Below, piece by piece: positions 33,457 through 43,013 of a stretch of DNA of 64,000 nt. Numbering within the stretch: the first letter of the stretch is position 1; each line of letters opens with the position of its first letter. The position numbers and the translations under genes are program-made. The DNA is from Mycobacterium sp. 050128 (GTDB taxonomy: Bacteria > Actinomycetota > Actinomycetes > Mycobacteriales > Mycobacteriaceae). The notes under the pieces were generated by a model, which was not told where the DNA came from, ran no database searches, and was given only the letters and a program-made list of their open reading frames with translations. The stretch spans positions 198,618-262,617 of the forward strand of contig NZ_JAZGLW010000005.1 in the NCBI RefSeq assembly GCF_036409155.1. The letters run 5' to 3'.

Positions 33457-34599
33457 GTGAACGCCAGTGATGCGACCAACCGGCCCTCGGTGTCAGGGGG
33501 CAGCCGGGTGCGCGTTGCTGTCGTCTTCGGTGGGCGCAGCAACGAGCACGCCATCTCGTGCGTGTCCGCGGGCAGCATTCTGCGCAACCTCGACCCGCAG
33601 CGATTCGATGTGGTCGCGATCGGCATCACCCCCGAAGGCTCGTGGGTGCTCACCGACGGCGATCCGGACGCGCTGGCGATCAGTAACCGGCAACTGCCCG
33701 CGGTGACCACCGAATCGGGAACCGAGCTGGCGCTGCCGGCCGATCCGCGGCGCAGCGGCCAGTTGGTGTCACTACCGCCGGGCGCCGGTGAAGTCCTGGG
33801 TTCGGTCGACGTGGTCTTCCCGGTTCTGCACGGCCCCTACGGCGAGGACGGCACGATCCAGGGGCTGCTCGAACTCGCCGATGTGCCCTACGTCGGTGCC
33901 GGAGTGCTGTCCAGCGCCGTCGGGATGGACAAGGAATTCACCAAGAAGCTGCTTGTCGCCGAGGGGATTCCGGTCGGACCGTATGTGGTACTGCGCCCGT
34001 CGCAGCAGCTGCTGGCACCCGAGGAGCGCGAGCGGCTGGGTTTGCCGGTGTTCGTCAAACCCGCGCGGGGTGGTTCGTCGATCGGGGTCAGCCGGGTAGC
34101 GAGTTGGGACGAACTGGCCGCCGCGGTGGCCGATGCTCGCCGGCACGATCCGAAGGTGATCGTCGAAGCGGCGATCAATGGTCGCGAGCTGGAGTGCGGT
34201 GTGCTCGAAATGCCGGACGGCACAATAGAAGCCAGCACGGTGGGGGAGATCCGGGTGGCCGGTGTGCGCGGTCGCGAGGACGGCTTCTACGACTTCGAAA
34301 CGAAATACCTCGACGATGCAGCCGAATTGGACGTGCCCGCCAAGGTCGACGACGAGATCGCAGACGACGTGCGTCAATTGGCAATCCGGGCGTTCAAGGC
34401 CATCGACTGCCAGGGCCTGGCCCGGGTGGACTTCTTCCTCACCGAGGACGGTCCGGTGATCAACGAGGTCAACACGATGCCGGGGTTCACCACGATCTCG
34501 ATGTACCCGAGGATGTGGGCGGCCAGCGGCATCGACTACCGGAGTCTCTTGGCCACCATGGTCGAAACCGCTCTGGCCCGGGGCACGGGTCTGCGCTAA
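33457..34599 (+). CDS. ddlA: D-alanine--D-alanine ligase
   Basis: A 380-residue ATP-grasp ligase that makes the D-Ala-D-Ala dipeptide of peptidoglycan in the cytoplasm; it is the target of cycloserine. The N-terminus has [20 protein letters not shown], then [19 protein letters not shown] and the glycine-rich loop [14 protein letters not shown]. The metal-binding C-terminus is [22 protein letters not shown]. The GTG at 33457 gives seven residues more than the M. tuberculosis protein. Its TAA overlaps the stop of the convergent DUF3515 gene by four bases. Confidence 0.96.
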   Translation: MNASDATNRPSVSGGSRVRVAVVFGGRSNEHAISCVSAGSILRNLDPQRFDVVAIGITPEGSWVLTDGDPDALAISNRQLPAVTTESGTELALPADPRRSGQLVSLPPGAGEVLGSVDVVFPVLHGPYGEDGTIQGLLELADVPYVGAGVLSSAVGMDKEFTKKLLVAEGIPVGPYVVLRPSQQLLAPEERERLGLPVFVKPARGGSSIGVSRVASWDELAAAVADARRHDPKVIVEAAINGRELECGVLEMPDGTIEASTVGEIRVAGVRGREDGFYDFETKYLDDAAELDVPAKVDDEIADDVRQLAIRAFKAIDCQGLARVDFFLTEDGPVINEVNTMPGFTTISMYPRMWAASGIDYRSLLATMVETALARGTGLR

Positions 34600-35201
34600 C
34601 GCTCACCGGGCCGGGCGGGGTCGATCGGCACCGCGGTGATGGTGTGGTCGATCACCTCGGAAAGCTGCTGGATCGGTGTGGGTCCGGATCCCGACGGCAG
34701 GGTCAGCGCCAGATATACCGGCCGGTCCACCGTGTACCAGGTGGATCTGCCTGCGTCACCAGCGGATTGCTGCTCGGCCGCCACCTCGAACCATTGCACC
34801 CGGTCGACGATCTGGATCGGGGACCCCACCACAAAGGCGGTCGGACGGTCGAGCCCGCAGCGCAACACCACCGGCTCGTTGCCGGTCGCGGTGCGCCAGG
34901 CGGTCGCGCCCTCGGGTGCCGGCTGTGCCAGCGGTGCGCGCTGATAGTCGCCGAGCCGCTGCGGCAGCGCCGCCGACAGCGCGTGGCATGCCGGGCTGCC
35001 GGCCTGCGGCGCCGGCACGGTGGGAAGGGCGACCGGCTGCGGCGGCGCTTCGCGAGTTGCCGCGATGACAAGCACGATGCCGATGGCGAGGACCGCCACC
35101 ACAACCGCGGCGATGAGCAGGGCCCGCGGCGGTCCGCCTGGGTCGTCGGAGTCCGAACCGGTCATCATCGCCCGGCCGTCGACGGCCGTAGCGTCGACCA
35201 C
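34596..35201 (-). CDS. DUF3515 membrane-anchored protein (Rv2980-like)
   Basis: A 201-residue protein with a single N-terminal membrane helix ([21 protein letters not shown], about residues 28-48) and an extracellular DUF3515 domain. The domain contains two cysteines (SPACHAL and VLRCGLDRP) likely to form a disulfide. The GTG at 35201 has GGGAGG at a six-base spacing, which decides the start; ATGs eleven and twelve codons further in are weaker candidates. Function is unknown. It converges with ddlA with overlapping stops. Confidence 0.85.
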   Translation of the reverse strand: MVDATAVDGRAMMTGSDSDDPGGPPRALLIAAVVVAVLAIGIVLVIAATREAPPQPVALPTVPAPQAGSPACHALSAALPQRLGDYQRAPLAQPAPEGATAWRTATGNEPVVLRCGLDRPTAFVVGSPIQIVDRVQWFEVAAEQQSAGDAGRSTWYTVDRPVYLALTLPSGSGPTPIQQLSEVIDHTITAVPIDPARPGER

Positions 35202-35315
35202 CGGGCACCTCCCATCTCATACACTGGCGCCGTCCGCCCGCGCGGGGCGGGACCAAACTTACCGCAGGTCGGACCGCTGTACGAGAGCCTTTAGTACCAC
35301 GCCGGAGGAGGTGAC

Positions 35316-36284
35316 GTGCGCGAGGAAGTAGCGGGCGATTCGCCCACCCTGGGGCAGCTCGGTGAATTCGCCGTCATCGACCGGCTGGTGCGCGGCCGGG
35401 TGCAGCCCGATGCGGTGCTGCTGGGCCCGGGTGACGACGCGGCGGTGGTATCGGCCGGCGACGGCCGCAGCGTGGTGTCGACCGACATGCTGGTGGCGGG
35501 CCGGCATTTCCGGCTGGACTGGTCCACGCCGCATGACGTCGGACGCAAGGCGATAGCCCAGAACGCCGCGGACATCGAGGCGATGGGCGGGCGGGCCACG
35601 GCGTTCGTCGTCGGCTTCGGCGCCCCCGCCGATACGCCGACGGCGGACGCGGACGCGTTGGTCGACGGAATGTGGGATGAGGCAGCGCGAGTCGGCGCCG
35701 GCATCGTCGGCGGCGACCTGGTCAGCTCCCCGCTATGGGTGTTGTCGGTGGCGGTGTTGGGCGACTTGGGCGGCCGGGCCCCGGTGTTGCGCTCTGGGGC
35801 AAAGCCCGGCGCGGTGCTTGCCGTCGCCGGTGAACTGGGCCGCTCGGCAGCGGGATACTCGTTGTGGCACAACGAGATTAGTGGGTTCGACGAACTGCGT
35901 GCCCGCCATCTGGTGCCCGAGCCGCCCTACGGCCAGGGGGCGGCGGCCGCGGCCGCGGGTGCGCAGGCGATGATCGATGTCTCCGATGGCCTGGTCGCGG
36001 ATCTGCGACATGTGGCCGACGCGTCGGGAGTGGGCATCGATTTGTCCACCGCGGCGCTGGCTCCCGATCGCGACGCGCTGAGCGCAGCCGCGGCGGCGGC
36101 CGGGATCGATCCATGGTCGTGGGTACTGGGCGGCGGTGAAGACCACGCTCTGGTGGCCTGTTTCGCCGGTGAGGTGCCGTCCGGGTGGCGCGTGATCGGG
36201 CGGGTGCTCGACGGGCCCGCCCGGGTACTCGTCGACGGCGCCCAGTGGCAGGGATACGCGGGCTGGCAGTCTTTCGCTCGGTGA
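35316..36284 (+). CDS. thiL: Thiamine-monophosphate kinase
   Basis: A 322-residue kinase making thiamine diphosphate from thiamine monophosphate and ATP. It begins LGQLGEFAVIDRLVRGR, with the metal/ATP motif LLGPGDDAAVVSAGDGRSVV. Further family segments are VSTDMLVAGRHFRLDWS, AQNAADIEAMGG and MIDVSDGLVADLRHVA. The GTG at 35316 is preceded by GGAGGAG at 35304-35310. It starts a group thiL-ung on the plus strand after the convergent pair at ddlA; ThDP is the cofactor of IlvB coded nearby. Confidence 0.95.
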   Translation: MREEVAGDSPTLGQLGEFAVIDRLVRGRVQPDAVLLGPGDDAAVVSAGDGRSVVSTDMLVAGRHFRLDWSTPHDVGRKAIAQNAADIEAMGGRATAFVVGFGAPADTPTADADALVDGMWDEAARVGAGIVGGDLVSSPLWVLSVAVLGDLGGRAPVLRSGAKPGAVLAVAGELGRSAAGYSLWHNEISGFDELRARHLVPEPPYGQGAAAAAAGAQAMIDVSDGLVADLRHVADASGVGIDLSTAALAPDRDALSAAAAAAGIDPWSWVLGGGEDHALVACFAGEVPSGWRVIGRVLDGPARVLVDGAQWQGYAGWQSFAR

Positions 36285-36350
36285 CGATGCGGGCCGCGCG
36301 CGGCCCGGGGAGGAGCCGGGCAATCGTATCGGGAGGGCTAAGGTGGCGCA

Positions 36351-37034
36351 GTGACCGCGCGCCCGTTGAGTGAACTCGTCGAGCAGGGGTGGGCGGGTGC
36401 GCTCGAGCCGGTGGCCGAACAGGTGACCAAGATGGGGCAGTTTCTGCGCGACGAGATCGCAGCCGGCCGAAAATACCTGCCTGCCGGTCCGAATGTGTTG
36501 CGCGCCTTCACCTTTCCCTTCGACCAAGTGCGGGTGTTGATCGTCGGACAAGATCCCTACCCGACGCCGGGGCATGCGGTGGGCCTGAGCTTCTCGGTGG
36601 CTCCCGACGTGCGTCCGCTGCCGCGCAGTCTGTCCAACATCTTCGACGAGTACTCGGCCGACCTGGGTTACCCGCAACCGTCGTGCGGCGATCTGACGCC
36701 CTGGGCCCAGCGTGGCGTGCTGCTGTTGAACAGGGTCCTCACGGTTCGTCCGAGCAACCCGGCGTCGCATCGCGGCAAGGGCTGGGAAGCGGTCACCGAG
36801 TGTGCGATCCGCGCCCTGGTCGCGCGGTCGCAGCCGATGGTGGCGATCCTGTGGGGCCGCGACGCGTCCACCCTCAAACCGGTGCTGGCAGAGGGTAATT
36901 GCGTGGCGATCGAGTCGCCGCACCCCTCGCCGCTGTCCGCCTCGCGCGGATTCTTCGGCTCGCGTCCGTTCAGCCGCGCCAACGACTTACTCACCGGGAT
37001 GGGCGCCGACCCGATCGACTGGCGGCTGCCCTAA
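36351..37034 (+). CDS. ung: Uracil-DNA glycosylase
   Basis: A 227-residue family 1 UDG that excises uracil from DNA in base-excision repair. The water-activating motif is [18 protein letters not shown] (catalytic Asp in GQDPY), and the leucine-intercalation motif is [30 protein letters not shown] is also as in the family. The length is the same as I recall for M. tuberculosis Ung. Its stop overlaps by four bases the stop of the convergent SDR gene that opens the lineage-specific island. Confidence 0.96.
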   Translation: MTARPLSELVEQGWAGALEPVAEQVTKMGQFLRDEIAAGRKYLPAGPNVLRAFTFPFDQVRVLIVGQDPYPTPGHAVGLSFSVAPDVRPLPRSLSNIFDEYSADLGYPQPSCGDLTPWAQRGVLLLNRVLTVRPSNPASHRGKGWEAVTECAIRALVARSQPMVAILWGRDASTLKPVLAEGNCVAIESPHPSPLSASRGFFGSRPFSRANDLLTGMGADPIDWRLP

Positions 37035-37867
37035 GCTCCCGATTCGGGGAAGTTCACGTCCTTCGTGACGGCTTTCCACTCTTCGATCGACGCCGACATC
37101 GCGGTGATCTTGTCGCGCATCGCCTTCAGCACGTCGCGGCCGAGCAGCAGCCGCAGCGGTGGATCGTCAAGCGTGGTGACCATCAGCACCGCCTCGGCCA
37201 CCTTGCGTGGGTCGCCCGGCAGATGGTCGGCGAACTGCTTGATCAGGTCCTTGCGCGCGGCCACGTCGGCGTAGGCGGCGATCGGGCTGCCCGATTCCTT
37301 CATCGACCGCGTGGCCCAGTCGGTACGGAAGGCGCCCGGCTCGATCGCGGTCACCTTGATACCCAGCGGCCGTACCTCGGTGGCCAGCGCCTCGGTTATG
37401 GCCTCGAGCGCGAACTTGGTCGAGGAGTAGTAGGCGTTGGGCGGGTTGGCCACTAGACCGGTCATCGACGAGATGTTGATGATGTGGCCTGCGCCGCGGT
37501 CGCGCATGGCCGGCAGTACCGCCTTGATCATGTCGACGGCCCCGAAGTAGTTGACGTCGAACAACTTTCGCACCTCGGCGTCCTCACCCTCTTCCACCGA
37601 GGACAGGTAGCCGTGACCGGCGTTGTTGACCAGGACGTCGATCCCGCCGAACGCCTCGTCGGCCGCCGACACCGCCGCCGCGATCTGGGCGCCATCGGTC
37701 ACATCGAGCGCGACCGCGACGGCCCGGTCCCCGAATTCGTCGGCCAGATCCTGGACCGCCTCGGCCCGCCGCGCGGTCACCACCACGCTGTGGCCGTCTT
37801 CCAATGCGGCGCGGGCGATCTCACGCCCGAATCCGGTGGAGCAACCCGTGATCAGCCAGCGCGCCAT
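37031..37867 (-). CDS. Short-chain dehydrogenase/reductase
   Basis: A 278-residue classical SDR. The cofactor loop is [17 protein letters not shown] (TGxxxGxG), followed by DVTDG, NNAGHGY and the catalytic NISSMTG...[10 protein letters not shown] with Tyr-x-x-x-Lys. An Arg at the end of the second strand (VTARR) suggests NADP(H). It is the last gene of a minus-strand run of four (NTF2-like, sulfotransferase, DUF1214-like, SDR), one base after the DUF1214-like stop. Substrate unknown. Confidence 0.88.
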   Translation of the reverse strand: MARWLITGCSTGFGREIARAALEDGHSVVVTARRAEAVQDLADEFGDRAVAVALDVTDGAQIAAAVSAADEAFGGIDVLVNNAGHGYLSSVEEGEDAEVRKLFDVNYFGAVDMIKAVLPAMRDRGAGHIINISSMTGLVANPPNAYYSSTKFALEAITEALATEVRPLGIKVTAIEPGAFRTDWATRSMKESGSPIAAYADVAARKDLIKQFADHLPGDPRKVAEAVLMVTTLDDPPLRLLLGRDVLKAMRDKITAMSASIEEWKAVTKDVNFPESGA

Positions 37868-37868
37868 C

Positions 37869-39113
37869 TCAGGCCGTCCCTTCCGGCAGCCGGCGCAGGT
37901 ACGCCGTGCGCCGCTGCGCCAGCGCGGTGGCGCGCTCCTGGGGGCTCACCCGCGGCAAGTGCGGCACCTCGGCGTCGAGTCGATCCAGCTTGATCACTCG
38001 TCCGCGAGCGCCGAGGTCCTCTCTGGGGCCGGTCTCGCCGAACTCCGCCATGCGCAGGGTCAGGATGGCCTCGCGCAGACCGTCGGAGTCGATCCAGTTC
38101 GCGACGCCGGGGTCGACCGGCGAGATCACGTAGGTGTAGGTGCCGTCCTCGCTTGCGATTGATTGCGCCTTGTTGAGGCTGCCGGTGCGGTCGACGATAT
38201 CGAGTGTGGTGCCCCAGATATTGCTCAGTGGGACGGTGAAGTATTCGGCACCCCCGTCATTGAGGTCGACGACGAACGCTTCGTCGGGCTCGAGTTCGAA
38301 GCGGCCCATCACGTACACCTGGTTGCGCATCGCGCCGACCTTGTCCGCCGACCAGGCCAGGTTGAAATGGTTGGCCGGCATCTTGTACACGCCATGGCTG
38401 AGCTTGCCGGTGAAGTTGGCGAAATATTCCATCATCGCCGCGGTCGCCTCGGCCTGCTCGTCGAGCGTGCGCGCAGGAGTTGCCGGTGCGCCGCCAAGTC
38501 GTTGCACCTCAATGTAATTGGGGTCGTCGCGGCCCCAGTCCAGCAGCACATCGCGGATGTAGAACTCGTGAGCTTGCGGCGAGGTCTGCACATGGTTTTC
38601 CCGCCCATTGGCCGGGTCGGCATCCACGGTGATGGTGTAGCCGCCGTCGGAATCGACCTTCATGGTGCGGCCGTTGAGCACGTTGACGGTGCCCATGTTG
38701 GCGTCCCACAGCGTGAAGTAGTTCTCGGTCATCCGGTGCTCGCCGACTCGGCCGCGGATCTCGTAACGCTCGTCGCCCGAGATCGGGATCACCCGATACA
38801 CGCTGTCGGGATTGTCGATGCCCCAACGTGATCCGGGAATACGACGGCCCTGCACCGGGTGTGCCAGCCGGGTGATGCAGCTGACCTTGGGCCGCAACTT
38901 GTCCTGATTGGACGACCACACCGCCGCCGAGAACATCACCTCGGCGAACGAATCGTCGAACCGCTCGCGCATCGCGTCCGACGCCTTGGCCCGCCCCAGC
39001 CAGGTCTCGGCCACCGTTCGATAGGCGGCCTTTACGGTCGGGTGCTCGATCAGGTCGAGGGCGGCCAGCTCCTGTTCGCGCTGGGATGCGGTCGAGACTG
39101 GATCGTCAGGCAT
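37869..39113 (-). CDS. DUF1214-like protein
   Basis: A 414-residue soluble protein without signal peptide. The C-terminal half, with FTVPLSNIWGTTLDIVDRTG, a DGTYTYVISP turn and GVANWIDSDGLREAILTLR, has the pattern of the DUF1214 domain. The N-terminal part contains a helical region ending DKLRPKVSCITRLAHPV. The ATG at 39113 overlaps the sulfotransferase stop by eight bases, so the two are coupled; the open frame to 39275 is inside the sulfotransferase gene. Function is not known for the family. A partner role in the sulfotransferase pathway is inferred from coupling. Confidence 0.75.
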   Translation of the reverse strand: MPDDPVSTASQREQELAALDLIEHPTVKAAYRTVAETWLGRAKASDAMRERFDDSFAEVMFSAAVWSSNQDKLRPKVSCITRLAHPVQGRRIPGSRWGIDNPDSVYRVIPISGDERYEIRGRVGEHRMTENYFTLWDANMGTVNVLNGRTMKVDSDGGYTITVDADPANGRENHVQTSPQAHEFYIRDVLLDWGRDDPNYIEVQRLGGAPATPARTLDEQAEATAAMMEYFANFTGKLSHGVYKMPANHFNLAWSADKVGAMRNQVYVMGRFELEPDEAFVVDLNDGGAEYFTVPLSNIWGTTLDIVDRTGSLNKAQSIASEDGTYTYVISPVDPGVANWIDSDGLREAILTLRMAEFGETGPREDLGARGRVIKLDRLDAEVPHLPRVSPQERATALAQRRTAYLRRLPEGTA

Positions 39114-40311
39114 GCGCAGTTCCTCCGATGTGCTGTTCAAAACGCTTGTTGTACAGAGTGAATCGCTCGTCGACCTGCTCGGCGCGCAGGCCGTACTTCT
39201 GCAGCCCGTAGGGCGGGCGGGCGGCCTCGCGCGGACGCTCGACCAGCCAGCGCCGCATCGCATCCTCGGCGTCACCGGTGAGCGGCAGGCCGACGGCGTC
39301 GTAAACGCGGGCCACCTGTCCGATCGGATCGGCCACCGCGTCGTCGAATCCGATGTCGGTCACCACGGCGGCGTCGTCAGTCCAGCCGTCGCGGGTCGAC
39401 ATGGCCCGATCGTTGGTCCAGCCCATCCGCTGCAGCCACTGCGCGCCCACCCGATGTACATCGACGGTGTCGGCGTGCATCGCGTGCAGGGTGGCGTTCA
39501 GGCTGGCGCCCGAGGCGATCGTGGTGCGCGGGTCGCGGTGCATGTGCACGATGTGCAGGTCGGGGAAGCGCGCGCGCAGCAGGTCCAGATAGCCAAGGTG
39601 TGCGGGCGATTTCAGCACCCAGCGCTGCAGGGGGCGGTGCCGCCCCAACTGACTTTGCCGCTTCTGCCATTGGACGAATTGGAGCATGCGGTGCAGGTAG
39701 TCGTAGGCGGGGGAGAAGTCCTGCTCGTCGAGCCAGGACCGGTAATGCGGAAGGTGTGCACCGGATTCGGGGACATGGGACAGAAACGCGTCGGCCAAAA
39801 AGACGATCTCTTCTTCGGCTTCGCGTGCGTACATCGGGTGGATGGCGAACAGATCCGGCGCCAGTTCGCGCGATTTCGCTTCGCGCGCTTCGCTGATCGC
39901 GATGCGGGGATCCTCGGCAGCGCCGAAACGATAGTCGAGCCGCGGCGCGACCTCGACAACCTCCCAGCCGTAGGCGCAGACGAAACGCGGATCGGCGGCC
40001 AGCAGTCGCTGCAATAGGGTGGTGCCGCTGCGCATCATTCCGACGACGACGATCGGCGCGGCGACCTGCTCGTCGAGGATCTCCGGGTGTCGGCGGATCC
40101 ACTCCTGGGTGCGAAGCCGCATGCGCAGGCTGTGCACGATGCCGGAGCGCAGGATGTGCACGCCGATGGTGTTGAGGTCGGCGTGCGCGTAGGCGTCCAG
40201 CAGCACCCGCAGCGGGCCCTCGAATTCGCCGGGGCCCCAATCGGTTAGCGTCTCTTTGCGCTGCGCGTCGGCCAGCACGCCGACGGGGTCAAAGGTGCTG
40301 GAGGCTGCCAC
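39106..40311 (-). CDS. PAPS-dependent sulfotransferase-family protein
   Basis: A 401-residue protein of the Sulfotransfer_3-like group found in multiple copies in mycobacteria. The 5'-phosphosulfate loop is VVGMMRSGTTLLQRLLA (about residues 88-104), and the 3'-phosphate-binding region is IVHMHRDPRTTIASGASL preceded by WVLKSPAHLGYLDLL. The GTG at 40311 lies five bases after the upstream stop; there is no start further upstream that is not within the NTF2-like gene. The sulfate acceptor is unknown, probably a lipid or glycolipid as for other mycobacterial sulfotransferases. Confidence 0.88.
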   Translation of the reverse strand: MAASSTFDPVGVLADAQRKETLTDWGPGEFEGPLRVLLDAYAHADLNTIGVHILRSGIVHSLRMRLRTQEWIRRHPEILDEQVAAPIVVVGMMRSGTTLLQRLLAADPRFVCAYGWEVVEVAPRLDYRFGAAEDPRIAISEAREAKSRELAPDLFAIHPMYAREAEEEIVFLADAFLSHVPESGAHLPHYRSWLDEQDFSPAYDYLHRMLQFVQWQKRQSQLGRHRPLQRWVLKSPAHLGYLDLLRARFPDLHIVHMHRDPRTTIASGASLNATLHAMHADTVDVHRVGAQWLQRMGWTNDRAMSTRDGWTDDAAVVTDIGFDDAVADPIGQVARVYDAVGLPLTGDAEDAMRRWLVERPREAARPPYGLQKYGLRAEQVDERFTLYNKRFEQHIGGTAHA

Positions 40312-40316
40312 GCGTT

Positions 40317-40760
40317 TCAGAACTTCAGGTGCTGGCTGACGTCGCCGACCTGGTCGACGAACATGATGCGGCTGTCGAACCACCAGGCTCCGTCCACCCG
40401 GTGGAAGGTGTCCTTGTAGTGCCCGGTGACGATCACCTGCAGCGGAAGCTCGGGGGTGGCCTGCGTGACGCAGTAGTAGGACGTGCTGCGTGCGGTGCCC
40501 GCGGCCTCGTCGACGTGCAGCTGCACGTTGCTGGTGTTGTGTTTGGTCTTCGGGGTGCCGTCCTCGTAGATACGGGTGGCCATGTCGTACATCTGGCGCA
40601 CCCGGGCGGACCCTTCGAACACCGTCTCCGGCGGGCCGTCTTCCATGCCGCAGATGCGGCCGTGCGCGAAAAGCCCGGCCACCCCGTCCAGGTCGCCACC
40701 GTCGAGGAGCTCGGCGTACGTGTAGATCAGGTTGGTGATTTCGCGTCCGCTGTCACTCAT
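40317..40760 (-). CDS. NTF2-like / SnoaL-type small protein
   Basis: A 147-residue cone-barrel protein of the nuclear-transport-factor-2-like superfamily, with ITNLIYTYAELLDGGDLDGVAGLF at the N-terminus and VIVTGHYKDTFHRVDGAWWFDS near the end. Such proteins act as isomerases, dehydratases or hydroxylation partners on hydrophobic substrates. The ATG at 40760 is next to the divergent SDR gene. It heads the minus-strand operon. The exact reaction cannot be told. Confidence 0.85.
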   Translation of the reverse strand: MSDSGREITNLIYTYAELLDGGDLDGVAGLFAHGRICGMEDGPPETVFEGSARVRQMYDMATRIYEDGTPKTKHNTSNVQLHVDEAAGTARSTSYYCVTQATPELPLQVIVTGHYKDTFHRVDGAWWFDSRIMFVDQVGDVSQHLKF

Positions 40761-40821
40761 GCAGACCATGTTGGCAGAGCTGACCCAACTTACATAGAAC
40801 CGCCCATTACTCTTAATCGCC

Positions 40822-41712
40822 GTGACGTTACCTTGGACGCCGAGCCGCCTCGGCAACTTGACCGGCAAGCGAGTCATCGTGACGGGGGCAACCAACGGCG
40901 TCGGCCTGGGCACCGCGCAGGCGCTGACCAAAGCCGGTGCCCACGTGATCCTGGCCGTACGCAACACCGACCTGGGCAAGCAGCGCGCCGCGGAGATGGG
41001 CGGCTCGACATCGGTGATCAAGCTCGATCTCGCGGACTTGTCCTCGGTGCGGGCCTTCCCCGATCAGGTCGACGGGGACATCGACATCCTGATCAACAAC
41101 GCCGGCACCCTCTGCGACCATCGCACGGAAACCGTCGACGGCTTCGAGATGACGCTGGGCACCAACCTGCTCGGGCCGTTCGCGTTGACCAATCTGCTGC
41201 TGCCGCGGGTGCGTTCGCAGATCATCAACGTCGGCTCCGATGCGCACAAGTCGGCCACGCTGCGCCTCGACGACATGCACCTGCGTCGCAACAAGTGGAC
41301 GCGGCTGGGCGCCTATGCCATGTCCAAGCTCGGGGTCATGCTGTGGGGGCTTGACCTGGATCGCCGGCTGCGCGCCGCCGGATCGCCGATCGTCACTCAA
41401 CTGACTCATCCCGGATGGGTGGCCTCGAACCTGTCGAACATCTCGGACGCGCCGCTGATGTCGTTGGTGCAAAAGGGCGTCACAGTCGTGGCCGACCGGT
41501 TCGCCAACGACATCGCCGAAGGCGCGGCCACCACGTTGTACTGCATCAGCGAGCCGGTGCCGCCGGGCAGCTTCGTCGGTGTCAGCGGCAGGCTCGGCCT
41601 GCGCGGTGAGCCGGCGCTGATCGGCCGCACACCGCTGGCGTCAAACTATGACGTGGCCGCCCGCCTGGTTGCTTTCGCCGAAGAGCAAACGGGCACAACG
41701 CTGCCCCTGTAG
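40822..41712 (+). CDS. Short-chain dehydrogenase/reductase
   Basis: A 296-residue SDR resembling retinol-dehydrogenase-like members. The cofactor loop is VIVTGATNGVGLGTAQALTKAG with AVRNTDLGKQ after the second strand, then ILINNAGTLC and the catalytic YAMSKLGVM (Tyr-x-x-x-Lys). The GTG at 40822 is 61 bases from the divergent NTF2-like start. Substrate unknown. Confidence 0.87.
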   Translation: MTLPWTPSRLGNLTGKRVIVTGATNGVGLGTAQALTKAGAHVILAVRNTDLGKQRAAEMGGSTSVIKLDLADLSSVRAFPDQVDGDIDILINNAGTLCDHRTETVDGFEMTLGTNLLGPFALTNLLLPRVRSQIINVGSDAHKSATLRLDDMHLRRNKWTRLGAYAMSKLGVMLWGLDLDRRLRAAGSPIVTQLTHPGWVASNLSNISDAPLMSLVQKGVTVVADRFANDIAEGAATTLYCISEPVPPGSFVGVSGRLGLRGEPALIGRTPLASNYDVAARLVAFAEEQTGTTLPL

Positions 41713-41779
41713 CGGCCTGTTCGTACGCCATCCTCCCCTGCTGGAGATGTGATGGCCGCAGGCAGGTACGTTGCCCGTC

Positions 41780-42601
41780 ATGGGTGAACTCGATAACTCG
41801 GTCGCCGTCATCACGGGCGCGGCACGCGGCCAGGGACGCAGCCACGCCGTGGCGCTCGCCGAACAGGGCGCCGACATCATCGCCGTGGACATCTGCGCCG
41901 ATATCGACGCGATTCCCTATCCGTTGGGGACCAAAGCGGATCTCGAAGAGACCGCGCGGCTGGTCGAAGCCGCGGGCCGCAAGGCGGCGCCCGTCGTCGC
42001 CGACGTCCGCGACCTGCCGCAGTTGGCGGCCGGGGTGCAGACCGCGATCGACGAACTCGGCGAGGTGGACATCGTCATCGCCAACGCCGGGGTGGTGGCG
42101 ATCGGTGACACCGAGATCCGTAACGAGCCGGTGTTCAACTCGATCGTCGACACCAACCTCAAGGGGGTCTGGCACACGCTGTTGGCGACGGTGCCGTCGA
42201 TCATTCGCGGGGGCAAGGGCGGATCGATCGTGATGGTCAGCTCGTCGCAGGGCCTGACCGGCCGGGGCGGCGACGGCACCGCGGCGATGTTCGCCTACGC
42301 CGCGTCCAAGCACGGCGTGGTGGGGCTGATGCGTTCGGCCGCCAATGCCTATGCGCCGCACAAGATTCGGGTCAATTCGATCCATCCGGCCGGGGTCATG
42401 ACGCCGATGATCCTCAACGACTTCGTGGTGAACCGGATGCTGGAGAATCCGAACCCGGCCGTCGCGCAGATGCTGCTGCCCGACGTGCCGCTGGTCGAGC
42501 CGCAAGACGTGACCGAGGCCGTGCTGTGGCTGGTCGGTCCCCGCGCGCGTTACATAACCGGCGTATCGATACCCGTCGACGCCGGACACATCGTGATGTA
42601 G
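41780..42601 (+). CDS. Mycofactocin-coupled short-chain dehydrogenase
   Basis: A 273-residue SDR of the type linked to mycofactocin. After ITGAARGQGRSHAVALAEQGADIIAVD it carries the family's characteristic insertion ICADIDAIPYPLGTKADLEE, which buries NAD(H). The catalytic YAASKHG follows. Such enzymes do not release their cofactor and pass electrons to the peptide-derived redox carrier mycofactocin. I took the ATG at 41780; a TTG at 41771 is an alternative. It lies 67 bases after the previous SDR gene on the same strand. Confidence 0.88.
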   Translation: MGELDNSVAVITGAARGQGRSHAVALAEQGADIIAVDICADIDAIPYPLGTKADLEETARLVEAAGRKAAPVVADVRDLPQLAAGVQTAIDELGEVDIVIANAGVVAIGDTEIRNEPVFNSIVDTNLKGVWHTLLATVPSIIRGGKGGSIVMVSSSQGLTGRGGDGTAAMFAYAASKHGVVGLMRSAANAYAPHKIRVNSIHPAGVMTPMILNDFVVNRMLENPNPAVAQMLLPDVPLVEPQDVTEAVLWLVGPRARYITGVSIPVDAGHIVM

Positions 42602-42607
42602 CTGCGG

Positions 42608-42802
42608 CTAGCCGCGTACGACCTTGCCGGCCTTGATGCAGGACGCGCACACGCTGAGGCGTTGCTTGTTGCCGCCGGGACGGGCCACGACGTGCACCGT
42701 CTGGACGTTCGGGTCCCAGCGCCGGCTGGTGCGCCGGTGGGAGTGCGACACCGACTTACCGAAGCCGGGGCCTTTCCCGCAGATATCGCACACAGCGGCC
42801 AT
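42608..42802 (-). CDS. rpmB: Ribosomal protein bL28 (zinc-binding form)
   Basis: A 64-residue 50S protein. Four cysteines (C5, C8, C52, C55 in CDIC and CASC) form the zinc ribbon of the zinc-containing L28 paralogue; mycobacteria also have a Zur-controlled zinc-free copy elsewhere. The middle, SHSHRRTSRRWDPNVQ, is typical of L28. GAGGAG seven bases or so upstream supports the ATG at 42802. It is divergent from the DAK-type gene and converges on the mycofactocin SDR. Confidence 0.96.
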   Translation of the reverse strand: MAAVCDICGKGPGFGKSVSHSHRRTSRRWDPNVQTVHVVARPGGNKQRLSVCASCIKAGKVVRG

Positions 42803-43013
42803 CGTTCAAGCTCCTCAAATGTTCGGGGATCCGGCACCCATAGCGCGCCGCGACAGCCCAGGATACCGACTCTGGTGGGCAACCACCAAAACGATCCACA
42901 ACGACGGTCGGCTTACCTCTGAGCGCGTCGCCGCGGCTGGCTAGGCTCAATAGGCCGGTCAGCCCATACCGGCAAGACGTGGCTCCCGGGCGGTCGCGAG
43001 GAGGTGGGTCACA

